Below the pieces are notes generated by a model. That model was not told the DNA's origin, ran no database searches, and saw only the letters and a program-made list of their open reading frames with translations. Position numbers and translations under genes: made by a program. Source: JBNKHG01 sp050290225 (lineage in GTDB: Bacteria; Pseudomonadota; Gammaproteobacteria; Pseudomonadales; Cellvibrionaceae). Taken from it: 64,000 nucleotides of DNA. The DNA is taken from the NCBI GenBank assembly GCA_050290225.1, contig JBNKHG010000002.1, positions 1 through 64,000 on the forward strand. Reading direction: 5' to 3'. Below, one piece after another: positions 34,818-44,668 of this stretch; the first letter of the stretch is position 1; each line of letters opens with the position of its first letter.

Positions 34818-37433
34818 ATGAACTTTAGGTCACGCAGGAAAAGAACATCCCTGGCTCTGGGTATTTGTCTCACCGTCCTTAGCGGTTGTGATTCCATGTC
34901 AACCGGCACAAAGGCAGAAACAAACCTGGGGGAAAACACCAATATCGAGATCTGGCCAGAGGTGCAAAGCGCGATCCCGCGCGATGATTCCATTGAAAGT
35001 GCCGTGGCAAAGCTGGTTTCGCAAATGACGCTGGCGCAGAAAGTGGGCCAGATGCTGCAGCCGGAATTGAAAAGCGTCACCCCGGAGGACGTTAAACAGT
35101 ACCATATTGGCTCTATTCTAAACGGCGGCGGTGCTTTCCCCGACAATAACAAGTACGCCCGGATAGAAGACTGGGTGGCGGTGGCGGACGCGTTTTACTA
35201 CGCGTCCATGGACACGTCCGAAGGCGGACTGGCCATTCCGGTGATGTGGGGAACAGACGCAGTACATGGCCATAACAACGTGATCGGCGCGACCCTTTTC
35301 CCCCACAATATCGGTTTGGGTGCCACCCATAATCCGGAGCTGGTCAAACAGATTGCCGCCGCCACGGCCCGGGAAGTGGCCGCCACCGGCATCGACTGGG
35401 TATTCGCCCCTACTGTGGCTACCGTGCGTAACGACCGCTGGGGGCGCGCCTACGAAGGCTATTCGGAAGATCCCGAGATCATAAAGGCTTTCGCCGGCAA
35501 AATGATCGAAGGCCTTCAGGGCGAAGGCGGCAGCGAAAACCTGCTGGACGATACCCACGTAGTGGCCACCGCCAAACACTTTATCGGTGACGGTGGCACT
35601 CACAACGGCATCGACCGAGGCGATGCAGCCGGCAGCGAAAAGCAGCTGTTTGATATTCACGGTCAGGGCTATGTATCGGCGCTCGCCGCAGGTGCGCAAA
35701 CGGTAATGGCATCCTTTAACAGCTGGCACGGTAAAAAGCTGCACGGACACCAATATCTGTTGACCGACGTGCTGAAAGGACGCATGGGATTCGATGGGTT
35801 TGTGGTTGGCGACTGGAACGGCCACAGTTTCGTCAAGGATTGCAGCACCACCAGTTGTCCTGCCGCTATCAATGCCGGTGTGGACATGCTGATGGCACCG
35901 GACCCGGACTGGAAAGAGCTCTATCGCAATACCATCCGGCAGGTGGAAGGCGGTCAGATCCCCCTGGCACGCGTCAATGACGCCGTAACGCGTATATTGC
36001 GTGTTAAAATGCGCGCGGGCCTGTTTGACCGTGGCGCCCCATCCACACGCTCACTGACCAACCAGAAACAAGTAGTGGGTTCCCCGGAACACCGTGCTCT
36101 TGCCCGGGCGGCCGTGCGTGAATCACTGGTATTGCTAAAGAATAAAAACAGCCTGCTACCACTGGATCGAAACCTCAAGGTACTGGTATCCGGAGACGGG
36201 GCCGACAATATCGGCAAGCAATCCGGTGGCTGGACCCTGTCCTGGCAGGGCACCGGCAACAGCAACAGCGACTTTCCCGGCGCCACTTCCATCTTTGCAG
36301 GTATTGAAGACGCGGTCAGTGCCGCGGGCGGCACCGCCACCCTTAGTGAAGACGGTTCCTTCAGCGAAATACCCGATGTGGCGATCGTGGTCTATGGAGA
36401 AGATCCCTATGCCGAAATGCAGGGGGACATTGATACGTTGGAGTACCAGCCCGGTTCACACAGGGATTTGCAGCTGCTGAAGAAGCTAAAGCGTGAAGGC
36501 ATTCCTGTCGTCTCCGTGTTTCTGTCCGGTCGTCCGCTATGGGTAAACCGGGAACTCAACGCATCCGATGCCTTTGTTGCCGCCTGGCTGCCCGGTTCCG
36601 AGGGCGCCGGGATTGCAGATGTGTTGTTTAAGGACAGTGAAGGAAATGTCAATGCCGATTTTGTCGGCAGACTGACCTTTTCCTGGCCCAATCAACCGGA
36701 CCAGGCAGCACTCAATCGCAATGATGACACCTATACGCCGCTATTTACCTATGGCTACGGCCTGAGTGTTTCGGACAGGGACACCCTGGTCGACAACCTG
36801 GTTGAGACTGGCGGTCGCATCGAGAGCGGCAACAAAAAATTGAAAGCGCAGTCACTCTATTCCCAACGCGCACAAACACCCTGGGCATTGTATATTGGCG
36901 ATCTGCGCGAATGGGAGGTACCGGTAAACGGCAACACCATTACCACTCGCGAATCCAATAACGTCACTATCAAAGCCATCAACAAGGATATGCAGGAAGA
37001 CGCCCGCCAGGTCATATGGGGAGGACAATCCCTGGGGCAGGTATTCCTGCACGATACACGGCGCTCTCACGACCTGAGTAAAATGCTGGAACACAAGGGT
37101 ACCCTCAGCTTTGATGTCAGAGTCGATGCCAAGCCCACCGCGAATGTGTTCGCCCGTATGGACTGCGGATACCCATGCCGGGGAGCGCTCAATATCGAAA
37201 AACAGCTGAAATCCTTACAGCCCGGCCAATGGAAAAACTTCGCCATTGATCTGCAGTGCTTTGCCAACGCGGGCACCGATTTCAAGAGGGTGACGACACC
37301 GCTGCTGTTTGCCACAGACGGCGCCCTGAAGCTGAGCTTCGCCAACGTCCAGCTGCAGCCCTACAACGCCGACAATGCCGATATCACCTGCCCCAAGGTT
37401 GCCGAACTCGCTGCAACCTCTGCGCAGGAATAG
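34818..37433 (+). CDS. GH3 beta-glucosidase / exo-1,3/1,4-beta-glucanase lipoprotein
   Basis: 871-residue glycosidase. A lipobox LSGC near residues 21-24 predicts membrane anchoring. The GH3 N-terminal barrel follows, with KHFIGDGGTHNGID and the nucleophile Asp332 in GFVVGDWNGH, then the GH3 C-terminal domain (VVYGEDPYAEMQGD) and an extra C-terminal galactose-binding-like domain typical of ExoP exoglucanases. It probably degrades laminari- or cello-oligosaccharides to glucose in the periplasm, feeding the FHS permease. A U-rich intrinsic terminator follows. Confidence 0.93.
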   Translation: MNFRSRRKRTSLALGICLTVLSGCDSMSTGTKAETNLGENTNIEIWPEVQSAIPRDDSIESAVAKLVSQMTLAQKVGQMLQPELKSVTPEDVKQYHIGSILNGGGAFPDNNKYARIEDWVAVADAFYYASMDTSEGGLAIPVMWGTDAVHGHNNVIGATLFPHNIGLGATHNPELVKQIAAATAREVAATGIDWVFAPTVATVRNDRWGRAYEGYSEDPEIIKAFAGKMIEGLQGEGGSENLLDDTHVVATAKHFIGDGGTHNGIDRGDAAGSEKQLFDIHGQGYVSALAAGAQTVMASFNSWHGKKLHGHQYLLTDVLKGRMGFDGFVVGDWNGHSFVKDCSTTSCPAAINAGVDMLMAPDPDWKELYRNTIRQVEGGQIPLARVNDAVTRILRVKMRAGLFDRGAPSTRSLTNQKQVVGSPEHRALARAAVRESLVLLKNKNSLLPLDRNLKVLVSGDGADNIGKQSGGWTLSWQGTGNSNSDFPGATSIFAGIEDAVSAAGGTATLSEDGSFSEIPDVAIVVYGEDPYAEMQGDIDTLEYQPGSHRDLQLLKKLKREGIPVVSVFLSGRPLWVNRELNASDAFVAAWLPGSEGAGIADVLFKDSEGNVNADFVGRLTFSWPNQPDQAALNRNDDTYTPLFTYGYGLSVSDRDTLVDNLVETGGRIESGNKKLKAQSLYSQRAQTPWALYIGDLREWEVPVNGNTITTRESNNVTIKAINKDMQEDARQVIWGGQSLGQVFLHDTRRSHDLSKMLEHKGTLSFDVRVDAKPTANVFARMDCGYPCRGALNIEKQLKSLQPGQWKNFAIDLQCFANAGTDFKRVTTPLLFATDGALKLSFANVQLQPYNADNADITCPKVAELAATSAQE

Positions 37434-37464
37434 CCGCTTAACAGCGAGCTGTTTTTCTTCGTTC

Positions 37465-37490
37465 AAAGAGCCATCGGGCTCTTTTTTTTT
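37465..37490 (+). terminator. Intrinsic terminator after the GH3 gene
   Basis: AAAGAGCC (37465-37472) pairs with GGCTCTTT (37477-37484) over an ATCG loop and runs into a T-tract to 37490. The rest of the 315-base gap to the TSUP gene shows nothing further. Confidence 0.9.
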
Positions 37491-37748
37491 TACCAACCAT
37501 AACGCGCAACTACAGTCAGCCCTCATCCGGCAGCTGGCGGCGATCTGAAGAAGAGTCAGCTGCTGGCGCAACTCAGGTGATAGACGGGGACTAAGCGTAG
37601 AACGCGTGGTGCAGCTCAAAGACGTTGATATCCTGACTCGACTGTGGATCGACGAATTTCAAGGCGACTGCCTCAACACAACCAACGGGAACAGGCAAAC
37701 AGGCATCAGCACCCTGCGCTCGGGCCCGATTTGCACAAGGGAGAGAGA

Positions 37749-38660
37749 TTATAAACCCGAGAATACCGAACCCAGGCCCATCAGTAGCACCCAGATGGAA
37801 AACAGCAGCTTCAACTGCAACACCGGCATGCGACTGGCCAGGCGACGTGCCAGGATCGCGCCAATAACAGCTCCAGGTCCGGCGAACATCACCACTTCGG
37901 CAAAGAGCTGAGGGTTAATAAAAAGATGCTCGGCAATACCCGAGAGCACGGTTACCGCAGACACCACCACCGCAGAGGCTACCGCAATGATCGCATCGTA
38001 GCGGCGCAGGATCAGGTAAATCGCCAGCACTTCTCCCACGCCCACCGATAACCAGGCAGTAATAGCGCCGCCCAGCAACCCGATCAGCGCCAGCGGCAGC
38101 ATATCCGCCCACGGCAGCGTGACTCTCGTCCAGTCTGTCTTTGGCTTGAACCATAAACTTGTGGCCAATATGCCAATGCCCAACACAATGGAGAAGGTGG
38201 CGAATAACCATGACAAAGATCCGGGAGCCGGAACATGCGCACTATAAATCCACCACAGGCCTGCCACTGAACAGGGAGAAACAATCGCAACAATTTTGAC
38301 AAACGGCTGCCAACGGAGTCCGTTCCCTGTCTGTTGCTCTTTTCGATAAAAACGTGTCCATGCTATGGCACCCGTGGCCATACCCAGGCATTGTATGCCG
38401 AAACTGGTCGCCACCGACTGAGCGCCACTGAAGTTCAGATGTTCGAACGCAGGGATAAACACCACCCCGCCACCGGCACCCGTGGCATTGGCAAAGATTG
38501 CGCCGACAACCCCCAGAAATGTATAGGCAATATATTCCCTAATGACCGCTGCGGTATTGGGGAGGCTGAACAACAGTACCGCCCAGGCAACGGCAAATAG
38601 CAACAGTAAACTGATCGACGACTTATTGGACAGGAGGAAATTTCTGGCAATTGCAGGCAT
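37749..38660 (-). CDS. TSUP (TauE/SafE) family membrane permease
   Basis: About 303 residues with eight predicted transmembrane helices in two halves, including FANATGAGGGVVFIPAFE in the first and ITAWLSVGVGEVLAIYL in the second, the repeated signature of sulfite/organosulfonate exporters. Start is uncertain: an open frame continues to 38843, but the extension is not membrane-like and MPAIARNFLL (ATG 38660) is the likeliest start. It stands alone between the GH3 gene and the divergent receptor. Its substrate cannot be read from the sequence. Confidence 0.82.
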   Translation of the reverse strand: MPAIARNFLLSNKSSISLLLLFAVAWAVLLFSLPNTAAVIREYIAYTFLGVVGAIFANATGAGGGVVFIPAFEHLNFSGAQSVATSFGIQCLGMATGAIAWTRFYRKEQQTGNGLRWQPFVKIVAIVSPCSVAGLWWIYSAHVPAPGSLSWLFATFSIVLGIGILATSLWFKPKTDWTRVTLPWADMLPLALIGLLGGAITAWLSVGVGEVLAIYLILRRYDAIIAVASAVVVSAVTVLSGIAEHLFINPQLFAEVVMFAGPGAVIGAILARRLASRMPVLQLKLLFSIWVLLMGLGSVFSGL

Positions 38661-38843
38661 AGGAACATTCAGCTGATAGGCACCGGCCCCATACATCCGG
38701 AGCCTGTCACGAGGCATCAAACCGGAATACGGCCAGGCCTCTCTCAAGCATAAAGGAACGGAGACCCACAGACAATAGCAATTAAGGCAAAGCGGACCTT
38801 CAACTCGATGAGCCGGACACGGGAAGGGATCTGTTGCCCACAC

Positions 38844-39214
38844 CCGGAGATGTGGTCAGCTTTACCGCTTCCCCCCGACTCGGTCGTATACGATTTACTC
38901 CCGGACATCACCCGGACGGACAAACGATGAACAGAAGATCTCAGGAGCAGGGACACCTGGTCGCATGTGAGATCCGCTTCACCTGATCGTCGTATAAATC
39001 GATCCTCTTCTTTTGATACGTTTACCAGCCGCGGAGAAGGGAAAACACCTTAACGGGAATTTCAGCTCTGCTCCGTGAGACCACCGGACTGCTCCTGCAC
39101 GGCACCACAATGCTGAGCCCATGTCCGGTAATAGGCAACGTGGTTCTACTGAACGGCAAGATATCAGCCACGTTCCGATTCCTGTAAGCCATAACCATGG
39201 TGGAGAGAGACTCA
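38844..39214. other. Gap upstream of the third receptor
   Basis: About 370 bases without a convincing gene, holding the divergent promoters of the TSUP and receptor genes. No clear repeat or hairpin was seen. Confidence 0.35.
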
Positions 39215-39247
39215 ATGAATAATAGGAAGGGGGAAGAAACCCTGTGA
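39215..39247 (+). CDS. Ten-codon leader ORF overlapping the receptor start
   Basis: ATG 39215, preceded by GGAGAGAG, reads MNNRKGEETL and stops at TGA 39245-39247, which overlaps the GTG start of the receptor (39244-39246). Stop-start overlap of this kind couples translation. Whether the peptide is made is unknown; the in-frame AAGGGGG of this ORF also provides the receptor's ribosome site, so it could be accidental. Confidence 0.35.
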   Translation: MNNRKGEETL

Positions 39248-42216
39248 ATAAGCGATATTTAAAGCGAAAAATCCTGGCAAGCGCTATTGCCTCCTGCTCG
39301 ATGCTCGGCGCCAGCGGCCTGGCAATCGGCCAGAATGATGAACAACTGATTGAAGAGATAGAAGTGACAGGCATTCGTGCCAGCCTCAAGCGCGCGATGG
39401 ATACAAAACGGGATGCTGAAGGTGTCATGGACGCGATCACCGCCGAGGACATTGGCAAGTTTCCAGACACCAATTTGGCCGAATCGCTGCAGCGCATCAC
39501 CGGCGTCTCCATTGACCGAACCCGTGGCGAGGGCAGCCAGGTCACAGTGCGTGGATTCGGCCCCCATTTCAACCTGGTGACACTGAACGGCCGGCAGATG
39601 CCGAACAGCAATACCGACGCAACCGACTTCAGCCGTTCGTTCGATTTCAGCGATCTCGCCTCCGAAGGCGTAGCGTCGGTAGAGATTTACAAAAGCGGCA
39701 AGGCCAACGTGCCAACCGGCGGCATTGGCTCCACGATCAACATCAAGACCACCAAACCTCTGGAAGCCCCCGGACTCAAGGCGACCATGGGCATTAAAGG
39801 GGTGCACGACACCTCGACTGAAGAGGGTGACAGTTTTACACCCGAAATTTCCGGGCTCTTCTCTGACACGTTTGCCGATGACACCATCGGTATCGCGCTG
39901 ACAGCGAGCCGGCAGGAGCGCGACAGCGGAGAAAATACCGCCAGTGTGGGCGGATGGCGCAGCTTTACCGGCCTGACAAACAATAACTGGGGCGCCGGCC
40001 TCGGCCCCGAAGAGTGGGGAGGCATCCCGTTCAACGACGATCAACAGAATCGTCCTGGCGAAGGCGATATTTACTCAGTGCCACAATCCGTGGGCTATGA
40101 ATTTGCGGAGTATCATCGCGTTCGAACCAATGGGCAGTTAACGCTGCAGTGGGATGCGACCGAAAATATCCGTACGACCCTCGATTACACCTATTCGGAG
40201 CATGAAGTCGAACGCGCCTACAGCAACTACTCTGCCTGGTACAACTTTGGCGGCCAGGAAACTCTGTGGACGGATGGACCCAACGCATCTCCCCTGATCT
40301 ACGCCGAGAACTCCAGCAATAGCGACTTCTCAATGGGTGCCGGACAAGATGCAACGGTCACCGAAAACAAGTCGGTTGGCTTTAACGTCGAGTGGGATGT
40401 CTCCGACAACCTGAAACTGGCATTCGATTATCACGACTCGTCCTCGGATTCCAGGGCGGACAGTCCTTTTGGCAGCTCGGCCCTGTTGTCTACTGCCAGC
40501 TTTACCCGCGATCGTACCACCACCTATTTTGACGATGAATTACCGGTTCTGGAACTGGGCCTATCCAGCCCCCTGTCTGCGGACGATATGATTGTTACGG
40601 GCAGTGTTTTCGACAACAACGCTTCACGTATGGAGATCGAACAATCCAAGTTTTCCGGTAATTTCCAGTTTGACGAAAATAACTTGTTTGAAAGCATTGA
40701 CTTTGGTGTACAGCTCACTGAAGTGAACAACCACTCCATCGGCTCTGTGGTTCAGCGTGATGCATGGGGTGGCGTTACCCAACCCGGCGCCATCGCAGAT
40801 TTGCTGACACTGACTTCCAGTGCCGGCGCATTTGATCAGTTTTCGGCGGGGGGAGACGGCAGGCTGACCACGGATTATTTTACCTACGATTTTGCGGAGC
40901 TTGTTAAGCGCACAGAACAGCTTATGGCGTCCGGCGATGCGACAATCTTCCAGGCCAATGACATGGGTGACTGCGGCACAGGGCTGTGTGCCTCATCTGA
41001 CTTCTCTTCCGACCGCCGCACCACGGAAGAGACCACAGCGGCCTACGTCCAACTGAACATGTCGGATGAATGGCGAGGCATGCCGGTAGTTATCAACTTT
41101 GGACTTCGTTACGAGGAGACAGATGTGCGATCTGAAGCGCTGTCACCGGTCTATTCCCGGCTTGACTGGGTTGGCGGCAACGAGTTCAGTGCCATTAGCT
41201 CAGGGTCTGATTTTACCTCGCTCTCCGGCAGTTACCATACTTTGCTGCCCAACCTCGATTTCAGTATCAGTGTGAGAGAAGACCTGGTTGCCAGAGCCTC
41301 TGTGAGTAAAACCATGACTCGCCCGAACTTCGCTGATATACAAGGCGGTTTGACCATTGACCAGTTGGTGCGCGTCGACGGCGGTACCGGTAGCCGCGGC
41401 AACCCGGGCTTGCTGCCATTCGAGTCCATCAACTACGACTTGTCATTGGAGTGGTACTATGGTGAATCGAGCTATGCTTCGGTGGGTTACTACTATAAAG
41501 ACGTGGATAATTTCATCTCCACTTCAGAGGTCATCGAGCCCACACATAACCTGCCACATCCAGCCAACGGCCCACTGTTTGCGCAGGCACAAGCCGCAAC
41601 AGGCAGCTCCGAGAATGGTGTTATCCGCCAGTATATACTGGACAACTTCGCGGACCAGCCCGGCGTGGACGCTGTTAACGGAGTGATTACCGGCATCGAA
41701 GGTCGTGATGGACCTGCCGATTTCAGATTGACAATTCCTGTCAACCTGGACAAGCACGTCATCAAGGGCTGGGAAATTGCCGTCCAGCACACCTTCGGAG
41801 AAACCGGGTTTGGGGTAATTGCCAACGCGACAATTGTCGATAGCGACGCCGAGTTCAATAACCTGGAGTTGGCGCAGCAGGATGGTGTCCTGGAGGGGCT
41901 TAGCGACTCCGCCAACCTGATTGGATTCTACGACAAAAATGGCCTTCAGGTCCGGGTGGCTTACAACTGGCGGGACGATTTTCTTTCCGGCAAGGGACAG
42001 GCTAACGTGGGTGCGGCCCCTCCAACCCATGTTGCCGACTACGGCCAGTGGGACATAAACGCGAGTTACGAATTCAATGACAACTTCACGGTCTTCCTTG
42101 AGGGATTGAACGTAACGGACGAGACAAGCCACGTTTACGGCCGTACCAAATCGCAGACCCTGTTTGCAAGACAATCCGGTCCGCGCTACAACCTGGGTGT
42201 TCGCTACACCTTCTAA
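39244..42216 (+). CDS. TonB-dependent receptor, Xanthomonas/Caulobacter type
   Basis: 990-residue receptor starting at GTG with a GGGGGAAG ribosome site. The signal peptide ends near LAIGQ; the plug begins IEEIEVTGIRASLKRAMDTKRDAEGVMDAI, a hallmark of the 'TonB-Xanth-Caul' subfamily, with VTVRGFGPHFNLVTLNGRQMP and a barrel ending GVRYTF. Receptors of this kind usually serve oligosaccharides and are often followed by tryptophan halogenase, SapC and cupin genes, as here. Substrate unknown; the adjoining beta-glucan locus suggests a glycan. It is closed by a hairpin terminator. Confidence 0.93.
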   Translation: MNKRYLKRKILASAIASCSMLGASGLAIGQNDEQLIEEIEVTGIRASLKRAMDTKRDAEGVMDAITAEDIGKFPDTNLAESLQRITGVSIDRTRGEGSQVTVRGFGPHFNLVTLNGRQMPNSNTDATDFSRSFDFSDLASEGVASVEIYKSGKANVPTGGIGSTINIKTTKPLEAPGLKATMGIKGVHDTSTEEGDSFTPEISGLFSDTFADDTIGIALTASRQERDSGENTASVGGWRSFTGLTNNNWGAGLGPEEWGGIPFNDDQQNRPGEGDIYSVPQSVGYEFAEYHRVRTNGQLTLQWDATENIRTTLDYTYSEHEVERAYSNYSAWYNFGGQETLWTDGPNASPLIYAENSSNSDFSMGAGQDATVTENKSVGFNVEWDVSDNLKLAFDYHDSSSDSRADSPFGSSALLSTASFTRDRTTTYFDDELPVLELGLSSPLSADDMIVTGSVFDNNASRMEIEQSKFSGNFQFDENNLFESIDFGVQLTEVNNHSIGSVVQRDAWGGVTQPGAIADLLTLTSSAGAFDQFSAGGDGRLTTDYFTYDFAELVKRTEQLMASGDATIFQANDMGDCGTGLCASSDFSSDRRTTEETTAAYVQLNMSDEWRGMPVVINFGLRYEETDVRSEALSPVYSRLDWVGGNEFSAISSGSDFTSLSGSYHTLLPNLDFSISVREDLVARASVSKTMTRPNFADIQGGLTIDQLVRVDGGTGSRGNPGLLPFESINYDLSLEWYYGESSYASVGYYYKDVDNFISTSEVIEPTHNLPHPANGPLFAQAQAATGSSENGVIRQYILDNFADQPGVDAVNGVITGIEGRDGPADFRLTIPVNLDKHVIKGWEIAVQHTFGETGFGVIANATIVDSDAEFNNLELAQQDGVLEGLSDSANLIGFYDKNGLQVRVAYNWRDDFLSGKGQANVGAAPPTHVADYGQWDINASYEFNDNFTVFLEGLNVTDETSHVYGRTKSQTLFARQSGPRYNLGVRYTF

Positions 42217-42245
42217 TAGTGTTCGAACATTATTGTAAGACCGGA

Positions 42246-42273
42246 AAAAGCCACTGGATTTTCAGTGGCTTTT
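42246..42273 (+). terminator. Intrinsic terminator after the third receptor
   Basis: AAAAGCCACTG (42246-42256) pairs with CAGTGGCTTTT (42263-42273). The T-run is inside the arm, so termination may be partial and allow some readthrough into the halogenase genes. Confidence 0.75.
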
Positions 42274-42324
42274 GAAAAACCTCTGGCCATCTTGCCTGGT
42301 GTAAATCGATAAGTCAGGTGCTCA

Positions 42325-43890
42325 ATGAAAGAGAGTCTCAATAGTGTTGTTATCGTAGGTGGCGGAACAGCCGGCTGGATTACAGCGGGGCTATTAGCCG
42401 CCGAACACTGCAAAGATGGCCTTCCCACCCTTGAGATCGTTCTGGTGGAATCTCCCGACATACCCACCATTGGTGTCGGTGAGGGCACCTGGCCTTCGAT
42501 GCGCACCACATTGAAAAAAATAGGTATCAGGGAAACCGATTTTATTCGGGACTGTGATGCAAGCTTCAAGCAAGGCTCCCGATTCGCCGGCTGGATGGAC
42601 GGCAATAGCCAGAACTTTTACTACCATCCGTTCACCCTACCCGCCTATTTTTCTTCCGTTAACCTGGCAAATTACTGGCTTCCCTTCCAGGATCAGGTCC
42701 ACTTTGCGGACGCCGTATCATCTCAGGCTGCAGTGTGCGAAGCAGGGCTTTCGCCCAAACAGATCGCCACCCCCGAGTATGCCTTCAACCTGAACTACGG
42801 ATATCATTTGGACGCCGCAAAATTCGCAGCGCTGCTACAGCGTCACTGCACCAAGACCCTGGGCGTGACGCATGTGCTTGAAAATGTAGTCGATATTCAA
42901 AGAACAGAGCTGGGCGATATCCGCTCAGTCATGCTGGAGAGCGGCCAGGAGATTGAGGGTGATCTATTTGTGGATTGTACGGGTTCGGCTGCACTGTTAA
43001 TTGGCCGGTACTTTCAGGTTCCGTTTGTCAGCGTCGGAAACACATTGTTCAATGACCGCGCCATCGCCGTACAGGTACCCTACCCTGCATCAGATACCCC
43101 AATCGCTTCGGCTACTTTGTCCACGGCTCAGGACAAGGGCTGGACTTGGGATATCGGCCTGCAAAGCCGTCGCGGTGTGGGCTATGTATATTCCAGCAGT
43201 CATGAAGGTGAAGACAGTGCAGCGGAGGCTTTGATGCGTTATGTGCAACAGACGTCGCCAGGCATAGACACGACGCAACTCAGCTACCGCAGCATCGCCA
43301 TCAATCCGGGATACCGGGAGCGCTTTTGGGTTAAAAACTGCGTTGCTGTCGGTATGGCCGCCGGTTTTATCGAACCGCTGGAAGCCTCCGCGCTGGCACT
43401 GATCGAGCAGGCCGCCAAAATGATTAGCGAGCAACTTCCCGGACAGCGCCAACTGATGGATGTTGTGGCAAAACGTTTTAATCGAAAATTCAACTATCAC
43501 TGGCGGCAGATCATCAATTTTTTAAAACTCCACTACGCCATCAGCCAACGCGACGATACGCAGTACTGGCGAGATTGCCGGCACGAAAATTCAATTCCAC
43601 CGTCGTTGCAGGAGCTGTTGATGCTTTGGCGCCAACAATGCCCCTGGTATGAAGACGCCCCAGAGATCGATGAGCTGTTCCCCGCAGCAAGCTGGCAATA
43701 TGTACTCTATGGCATGGGCTATCAGAACCTGACCGAACCGGCACATCGCGCCAGCATCGAACAGGGTATAGGTCAGGCGCAAGATATTTTTAAGAAGAAT
43801 ATTCAGGCAACTCGGCGCTTCCTAAGGTCCCTACCCGCCAATCGAGAGTTAATAAACAGGATCACGCTGGAGGGGCTGCCTCCCAATTAA
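42325..43890 (+). CDS. Tryptophan 7-halogenase family flavoprotein (first copy)
   Basis: 521-residue flavin-dependent halogenase-family protein. The FAD motif GGGTAGW is at residues 12-18, GEGTWPS follows, a Lys82 (SFKQGS) stands near the position of the catalytic lysine of PrnA-type enzymes, and the halogenase signature WxWxI is W273-T-W-D-I277. All hallmarks of an active halogenase are thus present, yet no natural-product genes are nearby. This family is recurrent next to TonB receptors, with unknown substrate; a free amino acid, a peptide or a glycan-linked aromatic are options. Confidence 0.9.
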   Translation: MKESLNSVVIVGGGTAGWITAGLLAAEHCKDGLPTLEIVLVESPDIPTIGVGEGTWPSMRTTLKKIGIRETDFIRDCDASFKQGSRFAGWMDGNSQNFYYHPFTLPAYFSSVNLANYWLPFQDQVHFADAVSSQAAVCEAGLSPKQIATPEYAFNLNYGYHLDAAKFAALLQRHCTKTLGVTHVLENVVDIQRTELGDIRSVMLESGQEIEGDLFVDCTGSAALLIGRYFQVPFVSVGNTLFNDRAIAVQVPYPASDTPIASATLSTAQDKGWTWDIGLQSRRGVGYVYSSSHEGEDSAAEALMRYVQQTSPGIDTTQLSYRSIAINPGYRERFWVKNCVAVGMAAGFIEPLEASALALIEQAAKMISEQLPGQRQLMDVVAKRFNRKFNYHWRQIINFLKLHYAISQRDDTQYWRDCRHENSIPPSLQELLMLWRQQCPWYEDAPEIDELFPAASWQYVLYGMGYQNLTEPAHRASIEQGIGQAQDIFKKNIQATRRFLRSLPANRELINRITLEGLPPN

Positions 43891-43927
43891 TCCTCTCCAC
43901 AAACCCCGGTTAACAAGTGGAATACTT

Positions 43928-44662
43928 ATGACGAACTTCGAATTATTGAATAATATCGCGCACAAAGATCTTAAGGTTATCACCGAATATTCGGCAGAGT
44001 ATGGTGACGATGTCATGTATTCCATGACATTTCCCTTTGAATTTCGGAACATTCAATCCTGCTACCCCATACTCTTCCACAAAGATACCAACAGCGGTGA
44101 TTTGCACCCTGTAGCGCTATTTGGTTTTCAGGACAAGGAGAATCTGTTTTTGGATGAAGATGGCTGGAATGCCCCCTATGTGCCAGCCATGATCCGACGC
44201 CAACCCTTTTTGATCGGCTTTCAGGACATAAAAACCGATCAGGGAATAGACCGTCAACGTGTCGTTTCCCTGGACCGCAATAGCCCGCGGGTAAACACAA
44301 AAGAGGGAGAAGCGCTGTTTGAGCCTTTGGGTGGACGAACGGAGTATCTTGAACAAGCCGCCAATCTCCTGGAATCAATTCATGAGGGGCTCACTCACAG
44401 CAAGGCCTTTGTACAAGCTTTGCGCGAGCATGACTTGCTTGAATCTGTAACGATGGATATCACGCTTAATGACGGCAGCAATAACCAGCTCTTGGGTTTT
44501 TATACACTGAATGAAGAGCGGGTACAGGAACTTACCGGCGATGTGTTGGCGACATTTTCTAAAAACGGGTATTTACAACCGCTGTTCATGGTAATCGCCT
44601 CGCTCTCCAATGTGGGTGAGCTGGTGAGACGGAAAAACGGACAGTTCACTGCTGAAAGGTAA
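43928..44662 (+). CDS. SapC family protein
   Basis: 244-residue SapC-like protein (HPVALFGFQDKENLFLDEDGWNAPYVPAMIRRQPFLIGFQD). SapC was named from a Campylobacter S-layer locus, but its biochemical role is unknown. It has no signal peptide or membrane segment. It lies 37 bases after the first halogenase and 6 bases before the cupin gene, clearly in one operon. The conserved association suggests it acts with the halogenases and cupin rather than in an S-layer. Confidence 0.88.
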   Translation: MTNFELLNNIAHKDLKVITEYSAEYGDDVMYSMTFPFEFRNIQSCYPILFHKDTNSGDLHPVALFGFQDKENLFLDEDGWNAPYVPAMIRRQPFLIGFQDIKTDQGIDRQRVVSLDRNSPRVNTKEGEALFEPLGGRTEYLEQAANLLESIHEGLTHSKAFVQALREHDLLESVTMDITLNDGSNNQLLGFYTLNEERVQELTGDVLATFSKNGYLQPLFMVIASLSNVGELVRRKNGQFTAER

Positions 44663-44668
44663 CCTAAG

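Noticed and set aside
38236..38249. TGCGCACTATAAATCC-like match to the BoxR motif
   Set aside because: It lies inside the TSUP coding region, has only the left half and is far from the benzoate genes.
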